The translations under genes were made by a program, and so were the position numbers. The notes under the pieces were generated by a model. It searched no databases, was not told the DNA's origin, and saw nothing but the letters and a program-made list of their open reading frames with translations. From Symbiodinium sp. CCMP2592 (Eukaryota; Sar; Dinophyceae; Suessiales; Symbiodiniaceae), in the NCBI GenBank assembly GCA_905221615.1, contig CAJNDT010002001.1, positions 1,731,881 to 1,795,880 on the forward strand: a DNA stretch of 64,000 nt, read 5' to 3'. Positions 8,763 to 18,001 of the stretch are shown here, in pieces (within the stretch, counting starts at the first letter, position 1; each line of letters opens with the position of its first letter).

Positions 8763-10751
8763 TCAATGCAGACACGAGATTGTGTTGCCTACGCATCTCA
8801 TGTAAAGTGGCAGATTGATGTCTGCAGAAGGTGTCAGGGGCAGCAAGGTCTGTCTGTCAGTAGTTTGCCAGACGGACCCCCAAGCATGCTTCCGTAGAAG
8901 CTGCAGGCGCACTGTGAGCACACAGAAGCCGGATCTTCCGCGGAAGCATTCCAGCACTTGAGCAGCTTTATCATCCCACATGATGACGTCTTGAGGCCGG
9001 ATTAGCAGCTTGCCGAAGCGCAGTGCTTTGCCGGACTGGAGATCGGGGTCGCTGGCGAAAGCTCGCAGTTCGCAGGATGCTGGTCGGAAGGGCTTCAGCA
9101 ACTCCGGAGGCAAGAGTAAGCCATGTTCCTCAGACTCTCTCAGCGTCACATTGAGCAGGCGAGAGAGCAGCGCGATCTGGAATTTTGAACTGACATTGAC
9201 GTGAGCTCTTTGGTGCGCAGCGATGTAGGATTTGTAGACCCTGTGCTTGGATTCCTGGGTTTCGCAGTTGGGGAGAAAGGACAGAGTGACACAGCCCGCA
9301 GGCAGGTGCAATCTATGATGATGCTTAGGCCGCATGGTTTCGCGACCCCACGCCTGCGGCCAGGCTTCTTGATGCTGCTGCTGTAAGCGATGGAGCATCT
9401 GCACATCAGCTGAAGCCAGGGGTCGCTTACTTGCCTTGAGGCGTCGCAGCTCCGCAGAGATGCTTTTCAAGAGGAAAAAACTCCTGCAGACTGCGGGCTT
9501 CAGCTCTGCCTTGTGTAGGAGCTTGTGAACAAGATAATAGAGCAAGAAAACAAAGTTCCAGCACAGGGCACCGTTGCCTTTGAAACCATCATTGGAGTCG
9601 TAGAGGGTAGACCGGAAGCAAGACTTCAGTTCTCCAGCAGTTTCTGCGCGCGGTTGCCAACCTTCGTCTTGCACCAGTTGCCACAAGGCATCCAGATCGC
9701 GGATGCTTTGGAGCTCGCGCATGGCGAGTCCTACCTCCCAGGAGGCCACCCCGTTAACAAAGTAGGCATGCAACACGTCATTGCACGCGCAGGAGGGAGG
9801 CAAGCGTTCTCGAGTGTCTGCGTCTTGAAGCAGTGACCCTGGCACGAAGTTGAAACCATATGCTTTCTGCATCCTGGCGCGTTCGCCTGCAGTGGCAATG
9901 GCAGCCAAGTGATCCGCCGCGGCGAAGATCTCAGAGTCAGATGCGATGTGAAAGCTGTGAAATCTGCTTTCGCAGATATCAACAAACCTTCCAGAGCCCG
10001 TTGCGGCCTGTGGAGCATCGCGCTTGAGCAAGTTCGCGCACCAGAGGCAGGGCTTGTACCCGCTGGAACCTTTATTGCAGTAAGTGGCACGTTGGGCATC
10101 GTGATCTGCAATGAAGAGAGCAGTGGGAGCGAGCTGAACTCGAGCCCGTGCACCATGGGCACCCATGTTCAGGTCGAAGCCTTGCCTGTTGGCAGGCTGC
10201 AGGATATGCTGCAGCACCTTGACCGTGGCAGCTGAGACACCGCCCAGCACGGTATCGGCTACGTGATGCTGCAGCAGCGCCACGGGCAGCCATGCATTTT
10301 CCTTGGCCGCAACATGGCCGAACTCTTGGAAAGTCAGGTACCAGATGGTGGCCTTGAGCTTCTTCTGGGGACTTAAGATGTTTCCCGCTGTGCACTCGTC
10401 GTGATACAACAGGACGCGAAGAGTTGCAGTCCTCGCGAGCGCGGCTTGCAGCATGGAGCACCATTGCGAGCTCTTAGCCGCGACTTCCTGCAGCATCGCT
10501 TGGGCGTCTGCCACCCAGAAGTCTAGCTCTGAGCCCCGGGTTCCTTGCAGCGTCAAGCGGCAGTAGCACTTCTGGAGAGGGGCGTAGTACTCACTAACGC
10601 GGCGCCAGAAAGTACCCTTGGACCATTTCTCATTTTCCTGCGCGCGTCGATTCTGGATAGCCAAAACTGTGGTCTCACTTGCACCACGCAGGTGCAGGCA
10701 AGAGGCGACAGCTTCTGCGTCCAGAATTTTTCGTTTCTTGTTGTTGACCAT
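8763..10751 (-). CDS. DDE transposase, CACTA/Mirage/Chapaev-like
   Basis: 662 residues from ATG 10751 in a GCCATGG context. Candidate catalytic residues: D118 in LYHDECTAGN, D216 or D218 in FIADHDAQ, and E500 in CETQESKHRVYK. Between them are a C-x2-C pair (PCLWC, 235-238), a D-x2-H motif in CNDVLHAYF (325-328) and a His cluster RPKHHHRLHLP (475-485). Spacing and these extra motifs recall the CMC and Plavaka-type transposases rather than Tc1/mariner, although the TA target is the one Tc1/mariner also uses. The role inferred is cutting and rejoining at the 21-bp repeats 190 bp downstream. The frame is unbroken, so the element could have been autonomous. Confidence 0.72.
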   Translation of the reverse strand: MVNNKKRKILDAEAVASCLHLRGASETTVLAIQNRRAQENEKWSKGTFWRRVSEYYAPLQKCYCRLTLQGTRGSELDFWVADAQAMLQEVAAKSSQWCSMLQAALARTATLRVLLYHDECTAGNILSPQKKLKATIWYLTFQEFGHVAAKENAWLPVALLQHHVADTVLGGVSAATVKVLQHILQPANRQGFDLNMGAHGARARVQLAPTALFIADHDAQRATYCNKGSSGYKPCLWCANLLKRDAPQAATGSGRFVDICESRFHSFHIASDSEIFAAADHLAAIATAGERARMQKAYGFNFVPGSLLQDADTRERLPPSCACNDVLHAYFVNGVASWEVGLAMRELQSIRDLDALWQLVQDEGWQPRAETAGELKSCFRSTLYDSNDGFKGNGALCWNFVFLLYYLVHKLLHKAELKPAVCRSFFLLKSISAELRRLKASKRPLASADVQMLHRLQQQHQEAWPQAWGRETMRPKHHHRLHLPAGCVTLSFLPNCETQESKHRVYKSYIAAHQRAHVNVSSKFQIALLSRLLNVTLRESEEHGLLLPPELLKPFRPASCELRAFASDPDLQSGKALRFGKLLIRPQDVIMWDDKAAQVLECFRGRSGFCVLTVRLQLLRKHAWGSVWQTTDRQTLLPLTPSADINLPLYMRCVGNTISCLH

Positions 10752-11263
10752 GGCACGCAGCGTTGCTTCTCATGTACTTACTAACCGAGGCTTGCAGGGA
10801 TTTGCGGCTATACCAGAGGGTTTCTTTTCAGAGGGCTTCGTTTCAGGCCGCCATGTCTTTATTGGGTATAGTCATGTTTCCGTGACCACACTAAGCCCAT
10901 AATTTCTAAACCTAAACGGCCCGAACTTTGACTATAAAGCCTCTATAGAAGCCTATTGGATACCAGGGCTTCCCGACATCCTAAAACCTCTGTAACTTCT
11001 TCCCCTATGAAAAAATGTGTGTCTGTATTCATCTTTTAAGCATTTTTAATAAGAACGGTTTTTTAGGGTTTGTATATATGTGGGGTGTAGGGTTGGGGGT
11101 CTACTGTTTAAGATTAGAAGTCTGCACAAAAGCTGCGAAGAAGAGCTGGTCCCAAGAACTTAGTAATTGCAGAAGTCCAGGCAGCAGCTGTAACAGAAGG
11201 GTTTTGAAACCATGGCTGAGCATGTGAAAGAGACCTTCTTTTTTGTAGCACCTGCAGCACTCC
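10752..11263. other. Spacer between transposase and Cys-repeat gene
   Basis: No gene seen. The stretch contains telomere-like degenerate text (TTTCTAAACCTAAACGGCCC near 10905; TTTTTTAGGGTTTG near 11060), the same signature as host introns in this window. Confidence 0.5.
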
Positions 11264-11761
11264 TCAGTCGAGACTGTGTAGGTCCAGGTCTTTTGGAGTC
11301 GTCTCGAAAGAGAGGTCTCCTTTGAGATCAGAAGCGGAGGTCGCCCCGAAGACATTCCCGGGCATTGGTGCTTGAGACGAAGACCCAGTGCCAGCAGCTG
11401 AACTGCTTGGAGCAGTACGCTCAAGAGCCGCAGCTCGTTTGTTGCATCCGCGCGTATGTCCTCTGTCGGGGGTGCGATCGCAGGTGCGACAACAGTAGAG
11501 GCGCATGGACGAGACCCTGCGCGGGCAGTTCAAGCAAAATTGCCCAGCCCTCTCAGCTAGCCGGCCAGAAGCACTAGCTGCGGCCAGCCTCTCAGCACGT
11601 CGCGCACAGTCTTCTGTATGCAGGCCTTGCTCTCGGCAGAGACTGCAGCAGTGTCTGTGCCTAGCGTCGTAAACCCTGACAGGGCAGCCTGGACTTCGGC
11701 AAGGCCACGACTCCGCGTGAAGGACCGGCACGGAGCTGGGGACTGAGCTCTGGACAGCCAT
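11264..11761 (-). CDS. Small protein with two Cys/His-rich knuckles
   Basis: 165 residues from ATG 11761 (GTCGATGGCTG); an earlier in-frame ATG at 11797 is possible. Two related modules follow each other: C-x4-C, then HCC-x2-C-x5-HT-x3-C (GCPVRVYDARHRHCCSLC) and C-x2-C, then YCC-x2-C-x5-GHT-x3-C (RLYCCRTC). Each could bind one or two zinc ions. The C-terminal 50 residues are Ser/Ala/Thr rich and look disordered. It lies between the transposase gene and the Lys/Ala-rich gene in the same orientation. A DNA- or protein-binding helper of transposition is the natural guess; I do not recognise the family. Confidence 0.55.
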   Translation of the reverse strand: MAVQSSVPSSVPVLHAESWPCRSPGCPVRVYDARHRHCCSLCREQGLHTEDCARRAERLAAASASGRLAERAGQFCLNCPRRVSSMRLYCCRTCDRTPDRGHTRGCNKRAAALERTAPSSSAAGTGSSSQAPMPGNVFGATSASDLKGDLSFETTPKDLDLHSLD

Positions 11762-12068
11762 CGACGCTAACACCTTGAGCCAACCCAGGTGGTACATGGA
11801 AAGAGGTATCACAGCTATATTGATCGCAGACAGCAGAAGCACAGGACTGCTGCCAAAGGGATAATGCACATCTGAAGTAAAGTCAATTCAGAAAATCAAA
11901 TGCTCTGGGCATGGGGCTCCTTTTATTCTTTTCTGCGAACCCAAGACTTATGCTGGTATAGATTTGCTGCCGAGCAGACAGGCAGATGCAGATACACCGC
12001 GCATCCTCTGGGAAGATAACACGGTCAAACGCAAAACCACAAAACGGCTCTTAGCCGGAAGAACTCTC

Positions 12069-13184
12069 TCAAGCCGCTGCTTTGGCTTTCCCATTGACGC
12101 GGTGCTTAGGCTTAGCCTTGGCTTTGCCTGCGGCCTCAGCAGCTGCAACAGCCTCGTCTTTCTTGGCGCGGACAGTACTGCGCAGCTCCTTCACAGTAGC
12201 TTTGCTCGCCTTCTCGTAGTCCGAAAACGTCTCCGCAGTGAAGGGCAGAGCAGGGAGAGACTGCACCGGAGCCGCCGGGTCCTTGCGGGCAGCGTTTTCG
12301 TAGTTCTCCTGGAACTGCAGAGCCGAGGTGGCAGCGGTCTTCCAGGCGAGAGCCGTAGCTAAGGCCTCGGCGAAGCTTGTGCGAAGGTCAGGCGCGAGGT
12401 CGTCCCAGAACTTCGTGGCGAAACCCTTAGCCGAGTTGAGCGAGGACACCAGCGTGGAGAGGGGGCCAACAACCTTGGCTGCCAGAGCAGCCGTTGTCTT
12501 GTTGCTTTTCAAAACCAAGCGTTCCGCTTTGGCTTCCTCCTGCGCCTCCTTCTTCTCAGCTTTGTTGCTTTCGGAAGCTTTGCTTCCTGCAGCAGCGGAA
12601 GGAAGGTCCAGGTCTGGCTCCTGCTGCTCTCCCTCTTGCAGCTTCCTTTTCTTGCCCTGCCGGCTCTTGGTCACCTCCTGCTCTTTCGTAGTGAGCTCCT
12701 CGTCGATTTCTTCGTCGATCTGGCGAACCGTCTTCTCCATGACGGGAACACGCCACACCGTGCCCAGCTGGGCATCCTCCATGAAGTCCTCCTTGGCCCG
12801 GACCTGGCTCTCGGTCCAGCCAGCAGCCAAGTGAACGTTCATGGGAAGGTACTTCCCTCCCACACTGACTTCACTTTGCTTGATTCTCCGCAGAATCATG
12901 TGCTCCTTGACGAGGGCCCGCACGGTCTTCCACTCCAAGCGGCCAGAGCCTGTGCTCTTGATCTTCTGGTAGAAGGTGACCTTGTCCTCCAACGTGGTAG
13001 CGACCTTGCCGCCCAGCTTGTGCTGCAGCATGGACGAAACGTTCACGCAACACGAGCAGACAAGCTGGGCCCCACGTTTGCTCACCTTCTCACAGAGCAG
13101 GAGGCAAAGGGCGCACTTTTGACGCTCTGGCTGCGCAGGGGCTTCGGCCGCAGCCGAGGCTTCACGCAGTGTCGAATCCGCCAT
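12069..13184 (-). CDS. Lys/Ala/Glu-rich protein with N-terminal Cys cluster, unknown function
   Basis: 371 residues from ATG 13184 in good context (CAGCATGGCGG); the frame stays open 24 codons further without ATG. Near the N terminus is KCALCLLLC followed by LVCSCC, a probable zinc site, then a region with WESQ-like helices. The middle (about 150-230) is highly charged with a basic KSRQGKKRKLQE stretch that could be a nuclear localisation signal. The C terminus is Lys/Ala rich (KAKAKPKHRVNGKAKAAA), reminiscent of histone-like tails. Eleven ATACAAGA motifs lie 108-345 bp upstream. Family not recognised; a DNA-associated accessory protein is inferred. Confidence 0.55.
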   Translation of the reverse strand: MADSTLREASAAAEAPAQPERQKCALCLLLCEKVSKRGAQLVCSCCVNVSSMLQHKLGGKVATTLEDKVTFYQKIKSTGSGRLEWKTVRALVKEHMILRRIKQSEVSVGGKYLPMNVHLAAGWTESQVRAKEDFMEDAQLGTVWRVPVMEKTVRQIDEEIDEELTTKEQEVTKSRQGKKRKLQEGEQQEPDLDLPSAAAGSKASESNKAEKKEAQEEAKAERLVLKSNKTTAALAAKVVGPLSTLVSSLNSAKGFATKFWDDLAPDLRTSFAEALATALAWKTAATSALQFQENYENAARKDPAAPVQSLPALPFTAETFSDYEKASKATVKELRSTVRAKKDEAVAAAEAAGKAKAKPKHRVNGKAKAAA

Positions 13185-13291
13185 GCTGTGGCGGGCAAAG
13201 AAACGGCGAGGCGCAGAGGAAGCTAAAGCGACTGGAGGAGCTGGAACTGCGGACAACCCCGAAGCTTGGATTCGGCCGGTGCGTCTTTAGT

Positions 13292-13527
13292 ATACAAGAA
13301 AATACAAGAATTATACAAGAATTATACCTGCGGAAGCATACAAGATATACAAGAATGCGGTTATAAACCAGAAAGGCGGTTGACCAGGCTTCTGTATTTG
13401 TATGAGTGTATACAAGATTTATACAAGAATTGATGCTATCCTAGAAAAGCAGGTTTTGTATAGTTATACAAGAATAATACAAGAACCCTACACGATAACA
13501 AGTTTTTCCATACAAGATTATACAAGA
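13292..13527. promoter_or_regulatory. Eleven ATACAAGA motifs in helical-phase pairs
   Basis: ATACAAGA starts at 13292, 13302, 13313, 13338, 13347, 13410, 13421, 13466, 13477, 13510 and 13520. Within each cluster spacing is 9-11 bp, about one DNA turn; clusters are 25-63 bp apart. Most copies continue as AT. The array lies directly upstream of the minus-strand gene starting at 13184. This looks like a binding-site array; the binding protein is unknown. Confidence 0.7.
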
Positions 13528-13529
13528 AT

Positions 13530-13855
13530 GACAAGGCCATGGTTTTGTTACGGGCATGGCTAAACAACATCTCACAGGGATACGCGGGCATTGACTTCTC
13601 TAAAAAGCGACACGTCCACATCTGCAGACCAAAGGCGAGAGTAACATCTACGAGAGCCTCGGACCTCGGTCTTCAATTCGCTACGTGGGGTTATGATGGG
13701 CAGAAGGGTTTAGGGCTCAAGAGAAGTGAAAGTATAGCGGAAGCTTAAAGCTCGGGTGCGGTTCGGGAGTTATTTGGGGTTTAGGTTCGGGTTGCTAAGA
13801 GGTTTAGGCGGGTTACATTATTTTATCCCCCAAAACGAAGGCTATAGGAAGCTAC

Positions 13856-13886
<31 letters not shown>

Positions 13887-14023
13887 GAGGATTGTGTATT
13901 ACATGTGCTTGTTCTCGAACTCTATATAGGGTTTAGGCTCGGGCTTGCAGGGTTTCCGGGGTAGAAGCCTTCAGGAGAATGGAGCGCTTTTTGTCTCGAA
14001 GCGAACCTTGTCTGCGCTGCGTC
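13530..14023. other. Spacer within the transposon
   Basis: No convincing gene. Contains telomere-like text (GTTTAGGTTCGGGTTGC near 13780, GGGTTTAGGCTCGGG near 13927) and a CATA/TA microsatellite at 13856-13887. Confidence 0.5.
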
Positions 14024-14842
14024 TCACCAGTTGCGCAGCTCTTGCGCCGCCACTTGGAAAAGAGCCGTTAAGACCTTGCCCCGGTCCCCTGGACCCCACC
14101 CCCCCGGGCCGTCAGGGGGGTCTTTGGGTCCAGCCGGCAAAGCCTTTGCCCGCGGGCTGGGCGAGCGCTTTGCGGCAGGTGTTTTGGTCGTGCTGGACCA
14201 CAAAGCCTCAGCTTTCTTTTTGCCGCGGCTCTGGCAGAGGTGCCAGGGCCGCAGCCCTGATCGGTACAAAAGCATGGCCTGGTGTGGGCCAGACCGACAG
14301 TGCTGGTCCATGCCAGAAGGCCCTCCACGCACCTCCCGATTGCAGAGTCTGCAGTGTCCGACAGCATCCTTAGACTCTGTCGGTGCTTGAGACGCAGCAC
14401 GGCCGCTCCTGTCCCTGGGCTCCTTCTTCGCCTTCTTGCTGGGGGCAGCTTGGCCACGCTCAGACCTTCGGCGGCGGCGGCGGTCGTGGCCGCCGTCCCG
14501 GCGGCTGCGCCTGGACCTTGACCGCCCTCTTTTTTCCTCCTTTTTTCCTTTGTCTTTGTTGCGCTGCTCGGCACGGGCTTTGGGGCTTCTTGTGCGCTCC
14601 CCTTCACGGGGGCGGTGTCTGGACTCCTCCGCGGCGGCTCGCGCGTCTCTGTTGGACAGGAGTCTCGCGCGTATGCGCGCTGCCTCGCTTGGCGGGTCAG
14701 CAGGTTCTGGAGGCGCCGTGCTCTTGGTCGGTGCCTCAGGAACCGGCGCCGGCACAGGCAGACTCGCAGCCGCCGGGGCAGCCTCTGAAGAGTCCTCGGA
14801 CTCGGAGCCGCTCTGGTCGTCCACCTCCTCGATCTCCACCAT
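14024..14842 (-). CDS. Arg/Ser-rich protein with a C2H2-type finger
   Basis: 272 residues from ATG 14842. The N terminus is acidic ([19 protein letters not shown]), followed by a Pro/Ala stretch, then a long basic Arg/Ser/Lys region with RS and RRRRRRS runs (about 95-150) that should be nuclear. At about 165-190 lies [20 protein letters not shown] with a later H, a finger similar to those of RNA- or dsRNA-binding U1-type fingers. The C-terminal quarter is Pro/Gly rich. It is in line with the other transposon genes on the minus strand. The overlapping 264-codon frame is a shadow: it lacks the ordered acidic, RS and finger layout. Function unknown; nucleic-acid binding is likely. Confidence 0.55.
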   Translation of the reverse strand: MVEIEEVDDQSGSESEDSSEAAPAAASLPVPAPVPEAPTKSTAPPEPADPPSEAARIRARLLSNRDARAAAEESRHRPREGERTRSPKARAEQRNKDKGKKEEKRGRSRSRRSRRDGGHDRRRRRRSERGQAAPSKKAKKEPRDRSGRAASQAPTESKDAVGHCRLCNREVRGGPSGMDQHCRSGPHQAMLLYRSGLRPWHLCQSRGKKKAEALWSSTTKTPAAKRSPSPRAKALPAGPKDPPDGPGGWGPGDRGKVLTALFQVAAQELRNW

Positions 14843-14862
14843 GCGGCCTGCAGCATGGACAC

Positions 14863-14957
14863 GTATATCTATACATATATATATATATATATATACACAT
14901 ATTTATTTATTTGTTTATTTATGTATGGTCTTCGATACAGTACATATATATATATAA

Positions 14958-15008
<51 letters not shown>

Positions 15009-15085
15009 TTATATATATATATATATATATATGTATATTTACAGTGTGTATATATATATATATATATATATGTACTTCCTGATTG
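14863..15085. repeat. (TA)n microsatellite, right-hand side of spacer
   Basis: Several blocks of (TA)n broken by TTTATTTATT and TGTATA. The poly-Tyr/Ile frames through it are artefacts. Confidence 0.9.
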
Positions 15086-15099
15086 TTGAGACAGGGCCA

Positions 15100-15489
15100 G
15101 CGGCCAGAATTTGTCCTCAGACCGGCCCGGCAATGCAACCAGTCCGCAGACTGGAGCTAAGAGATTGCATGCGGCCGCAGCCGCAGAGGCAGATTTCTGG
15201 GTATCAGTCCGCAGACAGATCCCGTGCAGGAACGGTCCGCAGACCGAACCTGCCATACTGCATCCACACCATGGTGCCGCCGCAGGCAAGACAGACACAT
15301 GCGTGCAGCCGCAGCCGCAGAGGCAAGTGCCGCTGCCCTGGAAACAGTCCGCAGACTGAGCCATTGGCAGTCCGCAGACTGAAGCATCCTCCACACCGCC
15401 GCAGCGGTGGAGGACATCAACGTCATCTCCGCAGAGATCCGCGACACTGAGCAGTGTTTGGTTTGTGTCGCCGCAGCACGACAGCTGCG

Positions 15490-15490
<1 letters not shown>
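15100..15490. repeat. Array of short hairpins with constant CGCA loop
   Basis: A GC-rich 390-bp island between two (TA)n tracts. It holds at least seven perfect small palindromes of the form stem-CGCA-stem: 15139-15154 (CCAGTC/GACTGG), 15171-15184 (GCGGC/GCCGC), 15233-15246 (CGGTC/GACCG), 15345-15358 and 15368-15381 (CAGTC/GACTG), 15394-15409 (CACCGC/GCGGTG) and 15425-15438 (ATCTC/GAGAT), plus one with a single mismatch at 15203-15220. Stems differ but stay complementary, so pairing rather than sequence is conserved. Confidence 0.8.
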
Positions 15491-15552
<62 letters not shown>

Positions 15553-15800
15553 GTGGCAGGAACCTTTATGTATAATGTGACTTCCTCTTTGGCCTTGCTT
15601 TAAGCCTACTAATAAACTAAGTGTGTACTACATCTTGAAGCCTGTATATAATATACTATAATATAATATAATATAATATAATATAATATAATATAATATA
15701 GTATAGTATAATATAATATAATATATTATAATATATTATAATATAAATGTAAATATATAGTTATATATATATATATATATATATATATTATGTGTGTTTT
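15491..15800. repeat. (TA)n and (ATATA)n microsatellites
   Basis: (TA)n at about 15497-15552, a TATAA/ATATA pentamer array at about 15648-15745, and further (TA)n to about 15790. No gene. Confidence 0.9.
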
Positions 15801-15934
15801 CTAAATGTTGTATAATCTTTCATTTCTTCATTTACTATATGACTTGACGACACCCAGCGTGCCTTGTGGCTGCCGGGGCCACCGTGACCCGGAGCCGGCT
15901 TCGCAGACCCTTCTTGAGCCAGAAGAGTGCGTAT

Positions 15935-16027
15935 TCGCTTTATGCGCATGTGCATGTGTGCGTGTGTGTGGGTGTGGGTGTGGGTGTGCGTGTGGGTGTG
16001 CGTGTGTCTCTGTGTGTGTGTGTGTTT
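15935..16027. repeat. Imperfect (GT)n microsatellite
   Basis: GTGTGTGTGGGTGTGGGTGT-type dinucleotide array just downstream of the minus-strand gene ending at 16178. No gene in it. Confidence 0.85.
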
Positions 16028-16177
16028 CTAACCCTAGACATATACGGCCTATAAAACTTGGCAAGACTATAACAGCCGACTTTTCTTCTTCAAAGCAGAA
16101 CTCCACGTGTTTCTCAGCCAAGAAGGCACAAAACCTTGGCCTCAAGATAGATAGAGGTAAATCTCAAGATCAAAAGA

Positions 16178-17425
16178 TCAGGCCGCAAACTCAGCCTTAG
16201 CTTTGCGGTAGGCACGGCGGCCAGCTTCAGCAGCGGACTCTTTGCTCTGACCCGCAGCCAAAGCGCGGTTTCGGGCGCCGTGGTAGGCTCGAGAAACCAC
16301 ACAAGCAAAAGTCTGGGAAAGAGCCTGCTTTCCTGCCGCAGCAGGCTTCTTGCAAGCAGCTGGCTTCTTGTGTTGTGACTGACGCACAACTTTGGGCTTC
16401 GTGGCAGCTGCCGGGCGAGCAAAAACCTTGGTCTGAGCAGCCGGGCGGGCAAACCTCTTGCCCTTCTGTGGCTTCTGGTTGTCCTGGGACTGCTTGAAGG
16501 CCGAGGCCAGTTCCAGAGCGTTGTCGCGCAACGTGCAAGCCTTGGGCGGGGGGCTCTGCAAGTCTAGGCAAGCCGACGAAGGTGGCTGCTCCTCGCCCGC
16601 AGGCGGTGTCACAAGCGACACCTGCTGTGGCTGCTGCGTGGCGGCAGGCGGAGGCGGCAGCGCCAACTGCTGTGCTTGCACTGTGGAAGCCGAGGCTGCT
16701 TCGCGAGGCGGCGTTTGAAGTTCCAGACTTCTCTTACCTCTGAAGCGACGTCCCGGGCTGAGGATCTGCAGACCTGGCAGACCTATGCCAGTGTCTGCTG
16801 CTGCAGTTTGGCGACCACCCTGCATCATCATGGAGACGAGCGGTGTCACCGCAGCTTGCACAACGGCTGCAAGTTGGTGCCCCGAAGGCTGCGCCCCGGA
16901 AGCAAGAGCCTGGCTGGACTGGGCCGTCTGCTCTGCCACAACGCGGTTGGTCTTGCGCAACGGCACACGAGCCGCAAGCTCGTCTAAGCGTCGCTGGGGA
17001 ACAGGCCACTCAGCTTCCGGCAACGGTGGCTCGGCTGGGACATAAGGCTTCGGCAACTCATCCATGTTTCCAGGGAGCTCCTGCAGCCAAGGCTCCAGAC
17101 CCTCTGAAGGCAACTTCGAGAGCCTGGAGTACAGCTGCTTCCACAAACGTTTCACCGTCAGAAAGTTCTGGTGCAACTGAAACGAGCTGCTGTCGCCGTT
17201 GCGAAAGGTCACAGCAGCAGTCAAGTAGGCCACTGTCAGCTCGCTGGGAAGACGAAGCCCCAGCCCAAAAAGAAACGTTCCCAGCTTCTCTACAGAGTCA
17301 ACCAAGAACTGTGCCTCCTGCAGGTACCGCCACAGCGATGCCGGCATGTAACGGATGAAGCGGCGATAATCCTGAGGATTTCGCCGCTTAGCAACAGTCT
17401 CCTGCTGCTGCTGCTGTGAGGCCAT
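16178..17425 (-). CDS. Gln/Pro/Ala-rich protein with KKPAA repeats, unknown function
   Basis: 415 residues from ATG 17425; the frame is open 15 codons further upstream but without ATG. The N terminus has a polyglutamine run (MASQQQQQ), followed by about 120 residues of apparently folded sequence (ASLWRYLQEAQFLVDSVEKL). The middle is Pro/Gln/Ser rich and probably disordered. The C-terminal 100 residues repeat K/R-PAA units (RFARPAAQ, VFARPAAA, KKPAACKKPAAAGK), lysine- and alanine-rich like histone-H1-type tails, ending in a helical KAEFAA. It is codirectional with the other transposon genes. A chromatin- or DNA-associated accessory protein is inferred; the family is not recognised. Confidence 0.5.
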   Translation of the reverse strand: MASQQQQQETVAKRRNPQDYRRFIRYMPASLWRYLQEAQFLVDSVEKLGTFLFGLGLRLPSELTVAYLTAAVTFRNGDSSSFQLHQNFLTVKRLWKQLYSRLSKLPSEGLEPWLQELPGNMDELPKPYVPAEPPLPEAEWPVPQRRLDELAARVPLRKTNRVVAEQTAQSSQALASGAQPSGHQLAAVVQAAVTPLVSMMMQGGRQTAAADTGIGLPGLQILSPGRRFRGKRSLELQTPPREAASASTVQAQQLALPPPPAATQQPQQVSLVTPPAGEEQPPSSACLDLQSPPPKACTLRDNALELASAFKQSQDNQKPQKGKRFARPAAQTKVFARPAAATKPKVVRQSQHKKPAACKKPAAAGKQALSQTFACVVSRAYHGARNRALAAGQSKESAAEAGRRAYRKAKAEFAA

Positions 17426-17715
17426 TGCAAAAGCCAAGCTGTCTAAAACGAGCCTACACGAAAAGCACACTGTACAAACTCTATATCAATTACATTTGAG
17501 CCAACCAAAACAACCACAGAGGAACAGAGAAAGAGAGAATGACCATCAAATAACTTTTGCAGGGGAGTCTCGTCCTGCCTTCAGCTTTTCTTCTTGCAAG
17601 CAGGAAATCCAGAGTGCAGAGATGTCTACAGCTCCGAGTCGGTGCAGCTTAATTAAAGAAGCTTCAGCTGTGGAGTTTTCGGTGCCAAAGGCCCAGCAGA
17701 CCTCAATCTGCTATC

Positions 17716-17928
17716 TCAGTCTTCGTCTTGCTGCTCCGCATGCTTCTGGAACCAAGCCTCGTCGAAAGCATGTCTCCTCAAAAGCTCCCAGCGAAGCTTC
17801 AGGCCCAGGTTCCTCGCAGGAGCCTGACGGCTGCTCATCAAGTACCGATAAGTAGCTATCAGTTTGCGGTCGCTGCTCTTCTTCAGAAGATGATTCTGCA
17901 CTTCGTGCGGATTCACGACCTCCGCCAT
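17716..17928 (-). CDS. Small 70-residue protein, first gene of the transposon
   Basis: 70 residues from ATG 17928 in strong context (AGCATGGCGG). The sequence is mixed and protein-like, probably helical (HEVQNHLLKKSSDRKLIATY, then LLRRHAFDEAWFQKHAEQQ). It is the transposon gene nearest the right end, 315 bp inside the inverted repeat. Function unknown. It may be a short first exon of a longer gene, since its stop is followed by a 290-bp gap before the next frame. Confidence 0.45.
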   Translation of the reverse strand: MAEVVNPHEVQNHLLKKSSDRKLIATYRYLMSSRQAPARNLGLKLRWELLRRHAFDEAWFQKHAEQQDED

Positions 17929-18001
17929 GCTCAGGCTCAACCTTTTTACACAGCGCAACCACTAAAACTCCCGCGAGCCCAAGCTGCGGAGATGACAGCA
18001 A

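Noticed and set aside
12636-13226. 196-codon + frame
   Set aside because: Antisense shadow of the Lys/Ala-rich minus-strand gene.
14068-14862. 264-codon minus frame overlapping the RS-rich gene
   Set aside because: Low-complexity shadow; the 272-codon frame has the acidic-RS-finger order and a better start.
15139-15438. CRISPR array
   Set aside because: Repeats are short palindromes with irregular spacing and varying stems; the genome is eukaryotic.
14855-15496. Tyr/Ile-rich frames on both strands
   Set aside because: They read (TA)n arrays and the hairpin array.
17490-17510. TTGGCTCAA on the minus strand upstream of a transposon gene, as a relic of the dinoflagellate spliced leader
   Set aside because: Only about nine bases match the end of the leader; the rest does not, so chance is likely.
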